A stretch of 64,000 nt of DNA from Flavobacterium sp. (GTDB lineage: Bacteria > Bacteroidota > Bacteroidia > Flavobacteriales > Flavobacteriaceae), in NCBI GenBank assembly GCA_030151565.1, contig JASLDM010000060.1, positions 1 to 64,000 on the forward strand, in the 5' to 3' direction. The stretch's first letter is position 1, and each line of letters opens with the position of its first letter. Under the pieces are notes generated by a model that was not told the origin of the DNA, did no database searches, and worked only from the letters and a program-made list of their open reading frames with translations. The position numbers and the translations under genes were made by a program. This document shows, piece after piece, positions 56,618-64,000 of the stretch.

Positions 56618-59613
56618 GAATATCTGTTTTTTTTATTTTTCTTATTCATCTCTATGGCATTGCTCAACAGCGTCCTACTAAACAATTTACAACGGAAGAA
56701 GGACTATTGTCTAATGATATCACTGCATTATGTGTAGACTCAAAAGGGCAGCTTTGGGTTGGTTCTAAAGCTGGATTAGCGTTAAAAACTCGTACTGGTT
56801 TTAGGCAAGATTTGGCATCTATACAATTTAAATTCAATAATGTAACAACGATTATTGAGGATTCTGATAAAGGGCTGTGGGTTGGTAGTTATGGACAGGG
56901 AATATTGTTTAAGAAGGAGGATCAATCAATTATAATTAATCAGAAGGATGGATTGATCTCAAATCGAATTAGACGCCTAAGAATTATTGATGAATTAGTT
57001 TACGTTGCTACCAATCAAGGGGTTTCGATAATTGATCGATCTGATTATTCTATTAGAAATCTGAGAGTTATTAAAAGTCCTGATTTTGATTTTGAAGTAA
57101 CGGATTTTTTTAAAAATCAGGGCAAGATTTATGTAACAACTATAAATAACGGATTGTTCGAAATATCTGATGATAAACTTATTGCTGTAGCGAAATACAA
57201 TCGAATTTTTTCAGCCTTGACAACAAAAGAAGGTGTTTTTTTAGGTGCTGAAAATGACTTGTTAAAATTAGATTTAAAAGAATTACAGATTGTTGATAAT
57301 TTTCCAATTCCTCAATCTTGGGAAGGAATTGAATTGGATTCTACATATTTATGGGTCGGATCAAGTATTTATAGCAGTAAGGGGGGGCTTTATTCTTTGA
57401 GTAAAGGCAAAGGTGATTTTTCAAAGGTAAAAGACTTTACCAATGAAGATTTACAAACACTTGTATATGATCATGAAAAAGATTTTTTATATATAGGTAC
57501 AAAAGAAAATGGTTTATTTGAGACTGCTTGGAAAGCACCAGTGAAGAAATTCTTAGCAGGAGAGAAAATTGTTGCGGTTTTTTTAACAGGAGGACAGCGA
57601 ATTACTATAAAGGACAATGAAATTATTTTTACTAATTCAGAAATAGAGTATTCAGTTTCAGCTAAAGATTTAAAAAAATATCATCAAGCGCATCATATTA
57701 ATTTTAAAAGAATTTCAACACAATCAAATCATTTTTTTGAGATTGAACATAATTTACCAGCAGAAAAAATAACAATTTATCAAGCAGAGTTACAAGATAA
57801 TAAATTATGGATTGCTACAAATTTAGGGGTTTTTACCTTAGGACTAAATACTGAAATTAAAGGATATTTTCCCATTCATACTTATAATTTTGCACTGTTT
57901 CAAGGAAAATTTATAGAGACGAACCCATATGGAGGAGTTCGGATTTATGAAGATATTGAAAAAATGAGATATCGCTATTTTCACGAACAAACAGATGTGA
58001 ATATACCTAGAAATATAGTTTCAATTGCTCAAGATGTTAATACAGTTTATTTTGCGAGTGCTTTAGATGGACTTTATATTTATCGGTCTGGGAAATTTAC
58101 ATCCTTGTTAGAAGCTGGGATATTTAAGGAAGCTAAATTGCGTAAAGTTACTGTTTTAAGAAAAAATGTTATAGTTGTAGCAACTGATTTTAATGATATT
58201 TATGAAATTGATTTTTCAAAGGAGAAAGCTGTATCAGGAATGATTGTATCTCATAAGAAAATCAAGGGAAGTGAAATTAATTTTTTAAAAGCAGATAAAA
58301 AAAAGCTTTTTATAGGTACCAATTTAGGTTTAAATATTCTAGATAATAAAAAATTTTATTTTCTAGATAAAGAGCAAGGATTAGATTTTACTACAATTTA
58401 TTCGGGTCAATTTTATGCTAATAATTTATATTTAGCGACTTCTTCTGGATTTTATACAATTGACGTTTCAGCATTTAAATATCGTAAAAACAATATTAAA
58501 CCCTTAATCTCAAGAATTAAGATTAATGATTATTTTTGGGAAGCATCTAAAATAAAAGCTGTAATCGCTGCGCCAGAAGAATCAATTGATTTAAGATATT
58601 CCGAGAATAATATTCGAGTTTATTTTGATTTGTTGGGAGTGAAGTATCCAGGAAAGCTCCAATTTTATTATAGGTTAAAGAAACAGGAAAAATGGAATCT
58701 ACTGTCTGAAATGGATCGTATTGATCTTCATTATTTAAAACCTGGTAAATATGAATTAGAATTACGAATTAAAGACTTAGATTCAGCTGAAGATGAACAT
58801 TTTTTATTAGGAACGTTTCAAATACATCCGCCGTTTTATAATAGTACTCCTTTTTTAGCGATGCTTTTGTTGTTGTCGTTGTTGATCGGAGTATTGATTT
58901 TTAAACGTTATGCATATCTTTTAAAGCGCAAACAGAGAAGGTTGCAAGAAATTGAGAGATTGAAAGCAGAAGAAGAGCGTAAACAACTTATTTTTGAAAG
59001 TCGTTTTGCTGAAGTTCGACTTCAAGCTTTGCGTAGTCAAATGAATTCACATTTCTTATTTAATGTTCTAAGTAGCTTGCAATACTATATTTTAGGGGAA
59101 GAAATGGATAAGGCGCTTTATTATTTAGATCAATTTGCTAAATTAATACGTTTAACCTTGGCTTATGCTTCTAAAGAATTCATTAGTTTGGAGGAAGAAT
59201 TGGCATATTTAAAACGATATTTAGAGATTGAGAATTTAAGATTAAACCCTGAAGTGAAATTGCGAATTAAACATAATAAAAATCTGGATTTACAAGAAAT
59301 CAAGATCCCTCCTTTATTATTACAACCTTTTGTAGAAAACAGTTTGATTCACGCTTTTACACCCGCAATTGAAAATCCTGAAATAGTCATCTATATTGAG
59401 TCGGTGGAAGAAGGAATAGAAATTAGAATACTAGATAATGGAATTGGTATACAAACGGATAGTAAATCGGTTCATGAATCCATGGGATTGCAAATTGTAG
59501 AAAAGCGTATGCAGTTGATACACGGTTGTTTTGATCCAAATAAAGATATTAAGTCGTCTGAAAACGGAACTGAAATATACTTATTTCTTGGAAAAAATGG
59601 GCTTACTCATTAA
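56614..59613 (+). CDS. Propeller sensor histidine kinase (LytS-type kinase core)
   Basis: A 999-residue inner-membrane sensor: signal peptide (about residues 1-18), a periplasmic two-part beta-propeller of two-component-regulator repeats (about 20-640), a Y_Y_Y domain (about 655-740), one membrane helix near 746-768, a coiled linker and a LytS-type kinase. The phosphoacceptor His813 lies in 'LRSQMNSHFLFNVLSSLQYY', the N box is 'PPLLLQPFVENSLIHAF' (near 907) and the G box is ILDNGIGI. It would sense an extracellular or periplasmic ligand and phosphorylate the LytTR regulator. Confidence 0.92.
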   Translation: MRISVFFIFLIHLYGIAQQRPTKQFTTEEGLLSNDITALCVDSKGQLWVGSKAGLALKTRTGFRQDLASIQFKFNNVTTIIEDSDKGLWVGSYGQGILFKKEDQSIIINQKDGLISNRIRRLRIIDELVYVATNQGVSIIDRSDYSIRNLRVIKSPDFDFEVTDFFKNQGKIYVTTINNGLFEISDDKLIAVAKYNRIFSALTTKEGVFLGAENDLLKLDLKELQIVDNFPIPQSWEGIELDSTYLWVGSSIYSSKGGLYSLSKGKGDFSKVKDFTNEDLQTLVYDHEKDFLYIGTKENGLFETAWKAPVKKFLAGEKIVAVFLTGGQRITIKDNEIIFTNSEIEYSVSAKDLKKYHQAHHINFKRISTQSNHFFEIEHNLPAEKITIYQAELQDNKLWIATNLGVFTLGLNTEIKGYFPIHTYNFALFQGKFIETNPYGGVRIYEDIEKMRYRYFHEQTDVNIPRNIVSIAQDVNTVYFASALDGLYIYRSGKFTSLLEAGIFKEAKLRKVTVLRKNVIVVATDFNDIYEIDFSKEKAVSGMIVSHKKIKGSEINFLKADKKKLFIGTNLGLNILDNKKFYFLDKEQGLDFTTIYSGQFYANNLYLATSSGFYTIDVSAFKYRKNNIKPLISRIKINDYFWEASKIKAVIAAPEESIDLRYSENNIRVYFDLLGVKYPGKLQFYYRLKKQEKWNLLSEMDRIDLHYLKPGKYELELRIKDLDSAEDEHFLLGTFQIHPPFYNSTPFLAMLLLLSLLIGVLIFKRYAYLLKRKQRRLQEIERLKAEEERKQLIFESRFAEVRLQALRSQMNSHFLFNVLSSLQYYILGEEMDKALYYLDQFAKLIRLTLAYASKEFISLEEELAYLKRYLEIENLRLNPEVKLRIKHNKNLDLQEIKIPPLLLQPFVENSLIHAFTPAIENPEIVIYIESVEEGIEIRILDNGIGIQTDSKSVHESMGLQIVEKRMQLIHGCFDPNKDIKSSENGTEIYLFLGKNGLTH

Positions 59614-59684
59614 ATACAAGGTTTTACATTTTTATAATTCTTTAATTGACTGAAAATATGGATGTTTGTGTTGCTATAAAAGAA

Positions 59685-59793
59685 AATCTACTTTTTTAAG
59701 TGGAGATTACAATTTGTTGTTTTTGAGTTCTGGCAATCTTCGCAAGAACTTATTTTAAGGGACTTGTTAATGGCTTTTCGAGTCCCTTTTTTT
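59685..59793 (+). ncRNA. Candidate structured RNA with three hairpins
   Basis: Hairpin 1: AATCTACTT (59685-59693) with AAGTGGAGATT (59698-59708). Hairpin 2: GAGTTCT (59725-59731) with AGAACTT (59745-59751). Hairpin 3: AAGGGACT (59757-59764) with AGTCCCTT (59781-59788), followed by a T-run that makes it a terminator. No clear -7 element was found in front, so it could equally be the 3' untranslated end of the kinase operon. Family unknown. Confidence 0.3.
59757..59793 (+). terminator. Rho-independent terminator after the sensor kinase
   Basis: AAGGGACT, sixteen-base loop, AGTCCCTT and T-run. Confidence 0.8.
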
Positions 59794-59889
59794 ACTTATT
59801 AATTAGTGTCAGCAACTTTTATTTGAGTAGAACTCAGCTTTAAGAACCAAACTTGGTCAGCAATAAATTCTTAATGCCAAATAAAAGAC

Positions 59890-59897
59890 TATTTTTG
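59890..59897 (+). promoter_or_regulatory. -7 element for the ABC-F gene
   Basis: TATTTTTG, exact match to TAnnTTTG, 17 bases before the GTG at 59915. Confidence 0.55.
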
Positions 59898-59914
59898 TAC
59901 CAAAGACCAGTATA

Positions 59915-61771
59915 GTGAATTATTTATCAGTAGAAAATATATCGAAATCTTTTGGAGCACGTACGTTGTTCGAAGATATTTCCTTTGGAATCAATAAGGA
60001 TCAAAAAGTAGCTTTTGTTGCTAAAAATGGAACAGGAAAGACTACGATTCTAAAAATTATTACAGGAGAAGATTTTCCTGATACCGGACAAGTGGTGATG
60101 CGAAAAGGAATCCGTATGGAGTTTTTATCTCAAGAGCCTAAGTTACAAGATGAATTAACGATTGAAGAAAGTATTTTTGCTTCAGATAGTGAAATTCTAA
60201 AAGTAATTGAAGCTTATGAAAAAGCTTTAGAAAATCCAGAGGATGTTGATGCATATCAAGCTGCTTTTGAAAAAATGGAGCTGCATAATGCTTGGGATTT
60301 TGAAACCCAGTATAAGCAGATTTTGTCCAAATTGAAAATGGATGACTTGAAACTAAAGGTGAAAAGTTTATCAGGAGGACAAAAGAAACGTTTGGCTTTA
60401 GCAATAATTTTGATAAACAAGCCAGATTTATTGATATTAGATGAGCCAACAAACCATCTAGATTTAGAAATGATCGAATGGTTGGAGAATTATTTTGCCA
60501 AGGAGAATATTACCTTGTTTATGGTTACTCACGACCGTTTTTTCTTAGAACGCGTTTGTAATGAAATTATTGAAATAGATAATGGTAAATTATATCAATA
60601 TAAAGGAAATTATTCCTATTATTTACAAAAAAAGGAAGAGCGAATTGCTGCAGAAAATGCAAGTATTGACAAAGCTCAGAATTTATTCGTAAAGGAATTG
60701 TCTTGGATGCGTCGTCAGCCAAAAGCGAGAACGACAAAATCCAAGTCACGTCAAGATGATTTTTATGTAATAAAAGAAAAAGCTCAAAGTCGCCGTATTG
60801 AACATCAGGTTGAATTAGAAATCAACATGGAACGTATGGGGAGTAAAATTATTGAGTTACATAAAATTTCTCAGAAATACGGTGATAAAGTTATTTTAGA
60901 TAATTATAGTTATACTTTCAATAGAGGTGAGCGAATTGGAATTATCGGGAAAAATGGAACAGGAAAATCTACCTATTTAAATATATTAACGCAAACACTT
61001 AAACCAGATAGTGGAAAGGTTGTTGTTGGAGAAACAATAAAGATCGGTTATTATACTCAAAGTGGAATTAATCCAAAGCCAGAGCAAAAAGTAATTGATA
61101 TAATTAAGGAGTTTGGAGAGCAAATTCCCTTAACAAAAGGACGTATGATTTCAGCAGCTCAACTATTGGAACGATTCCTTTTTGATCGAAAAAAGCAACA
61201 TGATTTTGTGGAGAAATTAAGTGGAGGAGAATTAAAGAGATTGTATCTGTGTACAGTGCTTATTCAGAATCCAAATTTCTTAATTCTAGATGAACCTACG
61301 AATGACTTAGATATCGTTACTTTAAATGTGTTAGAGAGCTTCTTGTTAGATTACCCAGGCTGTTTGTTGGTGGTTTCTCACGACCGTTATTTTATGGATA
61401 AAATTGTAGATCATTTATTCGTATTTAGAGGGCAAGGTGTAATTGAAGATTTTCCAGGTAATTATTCGGATTTTAGAGCTTATGAAGATAGTGTAGAGCC
61501 AGTTAAAGAAGAGCCAAAGGAGAAAGTAAACTGGAAAGACAATCAGGTTAAGAAAGGGTTAACGTTTCAAGAACAAAAGGAGTATCAAAAATTAGAGCGT
61601 GAAATAAAGGACCTTGAAGAAGAGAAAGTGAAGATAGAAAGATTGTTTGCTGAAGGAAAAGTTAAAGACGAAGAAATCAATGCGAAAGCGGCAGAATTAC
61701 AAAAGGTTTTAACAGGGATTGAAACACGTGAATTACGATGGTTTGATTTAGCAGCTAAATTAGAAGAATAA
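59915..61771 (+). CDS. ABC-F family ATPase (Uup-like)
   Basis: A 618-residue soluble protein with two ABC domains: Walker A of the first in 'AKNGTGKTTILKIITGED' and its signature 'SLSGGQKKRLALA', Walker A of the second in 'GKNGTGKSTYLNILTQ' with signature 'LSGGELKRLYL', and the interdomain P-site linker between. The C-terminal coiled coil from about 525 ('LEREIKDLEEEKVKIERLFA') points to the Uup branch, linked to ribosome and replication stress, not a transporter. Begins with GTG at 59915; no ATG fits. Ends at a palindromic terminator. Confidence 0.9.
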   Translation: MNYLSVENISKSFGARTLFEDISFGINKDQKVAFVAKNGTGKTTILKIITGEDFPDTGQVVMRKGIRMEFLSQEPKLQDELTIEESIFASDSEILKVIEAYEKALENPEDVDAYQAAFEKMELHNAWDFETQYKQILSKLKMDDLKLKVKSLSGGQKKRLALAIILINKPDLLILDEPTNHLDLEMIEWLENYFAKENITLFMVTHDRFFLERVCNEIIEIDNGKLYQYKGNYSYYLQKKEERIAAENASIDKAQNLFVKELSWMRRQPKARTTKSKSRQDDFYVIKEKAQSRRIEHQVELEINMERMGSKIIELHKISQKYGDKVILDNYSYTFNRGERIGIIGKNGTGKSTYLNILTQTLKPDSGKVVVGETIKIGYYTQSGINPKPEQKVIDIIKEFGEQIPLTKGRMISAAQLLERFLFDRKKQHDFVEKLSGGELKRLYLCTVLIQNPNFLILDEPTNDLDIVTLNVLESFLLDYPGCLLVVSHDRYFMDKIVDHLFVFRGQGVIEDFPGNYSDFRAYEDSVEPVKEEPKEKVNWKDNQVKKGLTFQEQKEYQKLEREIKDLEEEKVKIERLFAEGKVKDEEINAKAAELQKVLTGIETRELRWFDLAAKLEE

Positions 61772-61789
61772 TAAGATATTTTAAATTAT

Positions 61790-61830
61790 AAAAAAGCGTT
61801 TCTCTATTTAAATAGAGAAACGCTTTTTTT
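61790..61830 (+). terminator. Rho-independent terminator after the ABC-F gene
   Basis: AAAAAGCGTTTCTCTATTTA / TAAATAGAGAAACGC near-perfect palindrome followed by T-run. A second, weaker hairpin CTCAGAAAT / ATTTCTGAG follows at 61836-61854. Confidence 0.92.
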
Positions 61831-61854
61831 ATATACTCAGAAATTATTTCTGAG

Positions 61855-62225
61855 ATTTATAGTGGGAAATTTTGAAGAAAAAAAATATTTTTAGAACCTC
61901 ATTTTTTGGATTTATAGCGTTAAAAATTAAGCATACTTTTTAAGATTAGAAGACTTAAAAAAGGACTTTATTTATTAATTTTTTTTTTTGATTTTTAAAG
62001 TAATTAATTTGATTAAAAATAGCTTTTTTATTCTCGAAATGAAGGTGGAAAGAGCCGGATAAATCTAGTTTGCGCTATTAATTTAATAAAAATATTGTCT
62101 TGATTCAAAGATTTTAAGAATTTTTTAAATAACCGTAGGTTATTGTATTTCAGTGTGTTGAAGTTTGTTTTTGTTTAAAAAGGTTAAAATAGCCTCTTAA
62201 AAGTAGCTTTTTGATAAAATAAAAG
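61855..62225. other. AT-rich intergenic region with one palindrome
   Basis: About 370 bases of low-complexity A and T-rich sequence between the ABC-F terminator and the next promoter. The only clear structure is the 17-base palindrome at 62128-62144; no coding frame or RNA gene was recognised. Confidence 0.5.
62128..62144. repeat. 17-base palindrome upstream of the 62.3 kb gene
   Basis: AATAACCGTAGGTTATT, seven-base perfect arms around GTA, about 80 bases upstream of the -7 element at 62226 and thus a possible operator. Confidence 0.45.
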
Positions 62226-62233
62226 TACCTTTG
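62226..62233 (+). promoter_or_regulatory. -7 element for the 62.3 kb gene
   Basis: TACCTTTG, exact match to TAnnTTTG, 46 bases before the ATG at 62280. Confidence 0.55.
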
Positions 62234-62279
62234 CCCTCAGAAATATCAAATTGTGACAGGGTTTGAGAAACTAGATTTA

Positions 62280-62942
62280 ATGAAAAAAAAATGTTCTTAT
62301 TTTATTGGATTTGTCTTGTTAATTGGAGGCGTGTTTTCTGGATTTAAAAGTTATGAAGTAATACTTTTAGAACAGTACGTAATGGTGCCTACACAACCAC
62401 TTTTTTATGATGTAATGACCGAAGAAACGGCAAAACATTGTGAGCAATTAGAGGCTGTACAAAATACAACAGACATTCCATTCACCGGGAAATCATTCAC
62501 CGGTTTTAAACAGGCTTTGGCCGTTAGAGAATCCCTTGGATTGTATTCGATTGTAAATCCATATGGCTATATGGGAAAATATCAATTTGGGAAAAGTGCT
62601 TTACGATCTGTGGGGATTGAAGATACTTCTGATTTTTTAAAAAATCCCGTAAAGCAGGAGAAGGCCTTTAACGCGTTATTGGCAAAAAACAAGTGGGAGT
62701 TACGCAAAGAGATTAAAAAATATGTAGGAAAGCGTATTGGGGGTGTTCAAATAACTGAATCAGGTATCTTGGCAGCTGCACATTTAGGTGGTGCATATTC
62801 TGTAAAGAAATTTTTGATTAGTAATGGAAGCAACGGCTTTCGTGATGGTTTTGGTACATCTATCCATACTTATTTAAAGAAATTTGCAGGATACGATACT
62901 TCTCATATTATGGCTAACAGCAATCCAGTTGTTGTGATGTAA
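62280..62942 (+). CDS. Exported lysozyme-like protein
   Basis: A 220-residue protein with an N-terminal signal or membrane segment (about residues 6-22) and a helical domain resembling phage-type lysozymes and peptidoglycan lytic enzymes: 'ALAVRESLGLYSIVNPYGYM' with a candidate catalytic Glu, 'GKYQFGKSALRSVGI' and 'GILAAAHLGGAYSVKKFL'. No LysM or other wall-binding repeat is visible. ATG 62280 is preferred to the upstream GTG because the promoter lies only 46 bases before it. Ends in a terminator. Confidence 0.6.
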   Translation: MKKKCSYFIGFVLLIGGVFSGFKSYEVILLEQYVMVPTQPLFYDVMTEETAKHCEQLEAVQNTTDIPFTGKSFTGFKQALAVRESLGLYSIVNPYGYMGKYQFGKSALRSVGIEDTSDFLKNPVKQEKAFNALLAKNKWELRKEIKKYVGKRIGGVQITESGILAAAHLGGAYSVKKFLISNGSNGFRDGFGTSIHTYLKKFAGYDTSHIMANSNPVVVM

Positions 62943-62960
62943 GTTGTGAGTGAATAATTT

Positions 62961-62997
62961 AAAAGAGGATTATAGTTTAAACTATGATCCTCTTTTT
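62961..62997 (+). terminator. Rho-independent terminator after the lysozyme-like gene
   Basis: AAAGAGGAT-ATAGTTTAAACTAT-ATCCTCTTTTT, an extended hairpin with one mismatch and a T-run. Confidence 0.88.
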
Positions 62998-63073
62998 GTT
63001 TTGAAAATGAGATGTTTAAATGTGTGTATTAGAAAAAAAGCAAAAAAAAGGATTCTATTCAAAATAAGCTTTA

Positions 63074-63081
63074 TATCTTTG
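63074..63081 (+). promoter_or_regulatory. -7 element of the trp leader transcript
   Basis: TATCTTTG, exact match to TAnnTTTG, 19 bases before the leader-peptide ATG at 63101. Confidence 0.6.
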
Positions 63082-63100
63082 TAGTCAGAAAAAAAACAAA

Positions 63101-63181
63101 ATGAATTTGATTTTAACTAATACTTGGTGGTGGACTCAACTTACGTCAATACGTCGTGAGCAGTCCTCTATGTGTATATAG
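63101..63181 (+). CDS. trpL: Tryptophan operon leader peptide
   Basis: A 26-codon frame (ATG 63101, TAG 63179-63181) containing three tandem Trp codons at codons 9-11 (TGG TGG TGG), the hallmark of a trp attenuator leader. The codons overlap one arm of a potential hairpin: GGACT (63131 on) with AGTCC before 63170, so a ribosome stalled for lack of charged tRNA-Trp would open it. Too short to be expected in standard gene calls. Followed by a terminator hairpin and trpB. Confidence 0.8.
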   Translation: MNLILTNTWWWTQLTSIRREQSSMCI

Positions 63182-63210
63182 TTGTTTTCAATTTTAAATA
63201 TATATATCTA

Positions 63211-63242
63211 AAAGGCTTGTCGTACGACAAGCCTTTTTTTTT
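63211..63242 (+). terminator. trp attenuator terminator hairpin
   Basis: Perfect palindrome AAAGGCTTGTCGTACGACAA and on to GCCTTT, followed by nine T residues, 24 bases upstream of trpB. GTCGT in the leader (63153-63157) could pair with ACGAC (63224-63228) as part of an antiterminator, but this needs folding software. Confidence 0.8.
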
Positions 63243-63265
63243 GTGCAATTTTTAAATTTTATATT

Positions 63266-64000
63266 ATGAAGTATCAAGTAGATGCAAACGGGTTTTACGG
63301 AACCTTTGGCGGTTCTTTTGTCCCAGAAGCTTTAGAGCCCATTATTACAAAACTGCAAAAGTCTTATTTGGAGATGATGCTTGAGCCTGATTTTCAAAAG
63401 GAATTTCAACAGTTATTACAAGATTACGTAGGCCGACCAACACCTCTTTATTTTGCAAAGCAACTTTCGGCTAAGTACAATACAAAGGTTTATTTAAAAC
63501 GAGAAGATTTATGCCATACCGGCGCTCATAAAATAAACAATACGATTGGCCAGATTTTATTAGCACAGCGATTAGGTAAGCATAAGATTGTAGCCGAAAC
63601 TGGTGCAGGACAACATGGAGTGGCAACAGCTACAGTTTGTGCATTAATGGGAATGGAGTGTATTGTATATATGGGAGCTTTAGATATAGAAAGACAAGCC
63701 CCAAATGTTGCTCGAATGAAGATGTTAGGAGCGGAAGTTCGTGCAGCGAATTCTGGAGCGCAGACATTAAAAGAGGCTGTTGATGAGGCATTGTTATATT
63801 GGATTGAAAACCCTGATGATACTTATTATATTATCGGATCCGCTGTGGGGCCTCATCCTTATCCAGATATGGTTGCTCGATTTCAGTCAGTTATTTCTGA
63901 AGAAATTCAAAAGCAGTTGTTGCTAAAGGAAGGAAGAGATTATCCAGATTATGTTATTGCTTGTGTTGGTGGAGGGAGTAATGCTGCAGGAGCTTTTTAT
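63266..64000 (+). CDS. trpB: Tryptophan synthase beta chain, 3' end missing
   Basis: The first 245 codons of TrpB, which condenses indole and serine to tryptophan on pyridoxal phosphate; the gene runs off the right edge. Visible: the cofactor lysine Lys89 in '[10 protein letters not shown]', the catalytic Glu111 in 'AETGAGQHG', the '[14 protein letters not shown]' stretch and the 'GGGSNAAG' phosphate loop near the end. The leader peptide and attenuator lie directly upstream, so trpB (and probably trpA after it) are controlled by tryptophan independently of any trpE gene. Confidence 0.96.
   Translation, partial: MKYQVDANGFYGTFGGSFVPEALEPIITKLQKSYLEMMLEPDFQKEFQQLLQDYVGRPTPLYFAKQLSAKYNTKVYLKREDLCHTGAHKINNTIGQILLAQRLGKHKIVAETGAGQHGVATATVCALMGMECIVYMGALDIERQAPNVARMKMLGAEVRAANSGAQTLKEAVDEALLYWIENPDDTYYIIGSAVGPHPYPDMVARFQSVISEEIQKQLLLKEGRDYPDYVIACVGGGSNAAGAFY

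Larger units (their letters stand above)
59614..59914 (+). other. Intergenic region between the kinase and the ABC-F gene
   Basis: About 300 bases. The left two thirds hold three successive hairpins, the last of which is a terminator (59757-59793), so this is either a structured 3' leader of the kinase transcript or a small RNA. The right third holds the ABC-F promoter. No protein-coding frame with any signature was seen. Confidence 0.5.

Noticed and set aside
1..64000. tRNA, rRNA, CRISPR arrays or insertion sequences
   Set aside because: No cloverleaf-like T-loop motifs, spaced direct repeats or transposase-like proteins were recognised anywhere; absence is judged by eye.

Overview
The window is a piece of an AT-rich chromosome (roughly one third G+C by eye) from a member of the Bacteroidota, most likely family Flavobacteriaceae (a Flavobacterium or Myroides relative; genus not resolved). 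The evidence is: a type IX secretion component (PorQ) plus a secreted nuclease with a C-terminal type IX sorting domain; many lipoproteins with acidic residues just after the lipid cysteine; families typical of the phylum (DUF4252, DUF2805, LytTR/propeller sensor kinases, HU-independent small membrane proteins); and about two dozen copies of the Bacteroidota -7 promoter element TAnnTTTG just upstream of genes. I see no rRNA, tRNA, CRISPR array, prophage or intact insertion sequence.

Layout. 1-2.5 kb: minus-strand DUF4252 pair and a surface beta-propeller lipoprotein. 2.8-5.0 kb: periplasmic binding protein and FecCD permease, a partial cobalamin/siderophore/haem importer. 5.0-10.8 kb: tgt, an LptF/G-type permease, an EamA transporter, accA and dnaB. 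10.9-16.4 kb (minus): rsfS-ftsH, then a separate envelope-lipid operon LUD protein-cdsA-psd-acyl-CoA-binding protein-lipoprotein superoxide dismutase. 16.5-28.3 kb: birA, msrB/hydrolase, M48 lipoprotein protease, MFS, lipoprotein, lon, porQ, cmk, nucleoside-type MFS. 28.4-40.3 kb (mostly minus): DUF445, a long RluA-type pseudouridine synthase, a four-gene DUF2089 membrane operon, an 863-residue MORN-like repeat protein, DUF2805, EamA and htpG. 40.4-46.3 kb: two lipoproteins including an OmpA-like one, a PglF/CapD-type dehydratase, a T9SS nuclease and an RNA methyltransferase. 46.4-52.8 kb: an ECF sigma/membrane regulator/Spy-like operon, HAD phosphatase, DEAD helicase, lytic transglycosylase and small proteins. 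52.8-64 kb: mtaB, a peptide-type binding protein followed by a LytTR regulator and propeller sensor kinase, a possible structured RNA, an ABC-F ATPase, a lysozyme-like protein, and a tryptophan leader peptide with attenuator directly in front of trpB, which runs off the right edge.

Most of the region is conserved housekeeping. The points that stand out are: a queuine transglycosylase that has lost its zinc cysteines; a B12-type uptake cluster lacking the receptor and the ATPase; a Trp-Trp-Trp leader in front of trpB rather than trpE; a three-hairpin candidate RNA before the ABC-F gene; a peptide-binding protein physically linked to its own two-component system; a perfect palindrome upstream of htpG; and terminator hairpins that merge directly with the next promoter. 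Promoter positions also move several gene starts downstream of the longest open frame; those revised starts are used here. I did not find a clear undescribed defence or mobile system.
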